Positions 4,995-6,753 of a stretch of DNA of 6,753 nt are shown here, one piece after another. The notes beneath the pieces were generated by a model that was not told the DNA's origin, made no database searches, and saw only the letters and a list, made by a program, of their open reading frames with translations. Position 1 is the first letter of the stretch, and each line of letters begins with the position of its first letter. Position numbers and translations under genes: made by a program. This stretch comes from an uncultured Bacteroidota bacterium (GTDB lineage Bacteria; Bacteroidota; Bacteroidia; UKL13-3): assembly GCA_903907885.1 (NCBI GenBank), contig CAIVPY010000185.1:1-6753 (forward strand), given 5' to 3'.

Positions 4995-6753
4995 ATGAGA
5001 AAAAATCTACAGAAAATCGGGATGAGCGTATTGATAATGGTGCTCTTACCTTTTAAAATGCTCACAGCGCAAACCAATGTACCTTATTGGATAGAAACCT
5101 TTACAAGTCCGGGTTGCAATTTAACCACTACAGCTCCAGCAGACTTCAATGATGTTCAAGGCTATTTTAAAGGTGCAAATAGTGGTTCATGGTGGGGTAG
5201 AAATATATTCAGTACTACTGGAAGTGCCTGTATAAACAATTCAGCCGACCATGTTAGGTTTAAGTATTCTGTAGCCCTTGTTGAGGGGATATTAGTAACC
5301 CCTGTTGTTAATAATGGAATTAAGGAATTTCACTTTACCAGAAACAGAGCATCAAGACGCTACTACATTTATATAACTAATGATACAGCTGCAAATGGTC
5401 TTAATTGGTCGTTAGTGGTTAACCTAGCACCATCAGCAAATACCATACTTTGTCAAGATACAACCATCTTAATTAATTCTGCTACAGCTAAACGTTTAAA
5501 GATTGTTAATATAAATTCCTCAGATGTTGATATTGATAGTGTTTGGTTAACTAATTACTCTGATATGTCGGCTTCAGTAGCTCCTACTATTTCTACCAAT
5601 TCAATAACATCAATAACTTCAACTTCTTCTACCTTAGGTGGTATTGTTAGTGATAGTGGTTCAAGCGCAGTCACACAAAGAGGTGTGGTTTACGCCACGA
5701 CTGCTAACCCTACTTTAGCTAATATCAAAGTAAATATAGGTAATGGCTTGGGTACATTCTCACAAAACATTACTGGATTAACTGCAGCTACCTTATACCA
5801 TGTGAGGGCTTTTGCAATCAATAGCACAGATACAGCTTATGGTGGTGATAGTAGCTTTACAACCGGTGTTGTTTCTACATCATTACCAAGCATAAGTTCA
5901 TTCTTTCCACAGTCTGGACCCTACGGAACGGTAGTAACTATTACAGGTACAAATTTTAATACAACTCCTGTCAATAATTTGGTATTGTTTGGATCAGCAC
6001 AAGCTTTTGTAAATTCAGCAACGGCAACTTCACTAACAGTTACTTTACCTCAAGGAGCTACCTATGCTGCTCTAACTGTAATAAATTTAGGTTCGAATTT
6101 ATCAGCTACTAGTTTTGATTACTTTAAGCCTACATTTAGTCCAAACAAAACGGCTGAAACCACTCTTGATTTCGAACCAAGAGTTAATTTCAAGTCAGGC
6201 TTAGGTTCTCAACCGAGTTATACAGCTATAGGAGAACTTGATGGAGATGGAATGCCAGATATTGCACTAATAAATGCTTTTCCGGATAGTACTGTATCTA
6301 TTTTCAAAAACAATAGTACAAAAGGGCATGTAAGTGTTACCTCAAAACTAGATTTTCAAGTGAGGGGTAGACCTAATAAGGTAATGATGGCAGATTTTAA
6401 TGGAGATGGGAAAAGGGATGTAGCTGTGCTTTGTTCTAATGGTGCAACCATTTGTGTTTTTCCTAACAACAGCACGATTGGAGCACTTAGCTTTGATACA
6501 AGAATTGATTTAGCAACAAATTCCAACCCGACAAGTTTTGATATTACCGATTTAAATGGTGATGGAAAAGCAGAAATTGTATGTTCAAATCAATTAAATG
6601 TGAATGTATCCGTATACAAAAACACAAGCACCGGTACTATAAGTTTTGCAACCAAGCAAGATATTTCGGCAGGTTCTTCTCCTATGGGACTTAAATTGGG
6701 AGATATTGATGGTGATGGAAAACCAGATATGGCAGTTTCAAATCCTTTTGCAA
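4995..6753 (+). CDS. Secreted Fn3-like / IPT-TIG / FG-GAP repeat protein, C-terminus beyond window
   Basis: The frame is open from ATG 4995 to the window edge, giving 586 codons plus one base. Residues 1-26 are a signal peptide, with likely cleavage at LTAQ. Residues 27 to about 195 form an unassigned domain rich in Trp, Asn and Ser. A fibronectin type III-like domain spans about 197-290, with the Bacteroidota pattern 'STLGGIV...RGVVYATTANPT...GTFS..ITGL....YHVRAFA'. An IPT/TIG domain spans about 298-378 (SGPYGTVVTITGTNF). At least four FG-GAP/VCBS repeats follow at a spacing of about 52 residues. Their loops are DGDGMPD (416-422), DFNGDGKRD (467-475), DLNGDGKAE (519-527) and DIDGDGKPD (570-578). 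Such loops bind calcium in known FG-GAP proteins. TIG plus FG-GAP proteins are common exported surface proteins in Bacteroidota and often end in a T9SS sorting domain, which would lie outside this window. The start follows an A-rich stretch, the usual Bacteroidota initiation context. No close promoter match is seen. Confidence 0.88.
   Translation, partial: MRKNLQKIGMSVLIMVLLPFKMLTAQTNVPYWIETFTSPGCNLTTTAPADFNDVQGYFKGANSGSWWGRNIFSTTGSACINNSADHVRFKYSVALVEGILVTPVVNNGIKEFHFTRNRASRRYYIYITNDTAANGLNWSLVVNLAPSANTILCQDTTILINSATAKRLKIVNINSSDVDIDSVWLTNYSDMSASVAPTISTNSITSITSTSSTLGGIVSDSGSSAVTQRGVVYATTANPTLANIKVNIGNGLGTFSQNITGLTAATLYHVRAFAINSTDTAYGGDSSFTTGVVSTSLPSISSFFPQSGPYGTVVTITGTNFNTTPVNNLVLFGSAQAFVNSATATSLTVTLPQGATYAALTVINLGSNLSATSFDYFKPTFSPNKTAETTLDFEPRVNFKSGLGSQPSYTAIGELDGDGMPDIALINAFPDSTVSIFKNNSTKGHVSVTSKLDFQVRGRPNKVMMADFNGDGKRDVAVLCSNGATICVFPNNSTIGALSFDTRIDLATNSNPTSFDITDLNGDGKAEIVCSNQLNVNVSVYKNTSTGTISFATKQDISAGSSPMGLKLGDIDGDGKPDMAVSNPFA

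Noticed and set aside
1..6753. CRISPR array, tRNA or rRNA gene, or defence system
   Set aside because: I saw no regularly spaced direct repeats, no tRNA-like cloverleaf sequence and no recognisable defence-gene motifs on either strand.

Overview
The window looks like chromosomal DNA from a Bacteroidota (Bacteroidetes) bacterium. It is AT-rich, its genes lack convincing Shine-Dalgarno sequences and instead start after A-rich stretches, one promoter matches the Bacteroidetes TTTG / TAnnTTTG pattern, and it encodes a large surface protein with a type IX secretion system (T9SS) type A C-terminal sorting domain. I cannot name the genus.

Layout, all complete genes on the + strand. Bases 1-87 are the last 28 codons of a Y1/IS200-like (REP-associated) transposase, followed at once by a GC-rich hairpin (99-125) of the kind such enzymes act on. 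A Bacteroidetes-type promoter (289-319) sits directly before a tight three-gene cluster. This holds a membrane-anchored triple-PASTA protein (326-1072), a 974-residue T9SS cargo protein with three tandem jelly-roll-like modules (1074-3998), and a single-domain rhodanese (4003-4302). The gaps are 1 and 4 bases, so these are almost certainly one transcription unit. The first two products are envelope or surface proteins; the rhodanese is cytoplasmic, and its link to them is unknown.

Bases 4303-4994 contain no intact gene. They hold a decayed OmpA C-terminal domain (about 4413-4643) with two adjacent in-frame stop codons, a possible minus-strand coding scrap (4681-4761), an AT palindrome, and a terminator-like hairpin (4908-4934). 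The region looks like gene decay.

From 4995 to the window edge runs the N-terminal part (586 codons) of a second large secreted protein: signal peptide, an unassigned N-terminal domain, a fibronectin type III-like domain, an IPT/TIG domain and at least four FG-GAP/VCBS repeats with calcium-binding DGDG loops. It continues past base 6753.

I see no clearly new defence, mobile or RNA-based system. The points most worth a second look are the transposase-plus-hairpin pair, the near-leaderless promoter of the PASTA operon, the triplicated module in the T9SS cargo, and the OmpA pseudogene.
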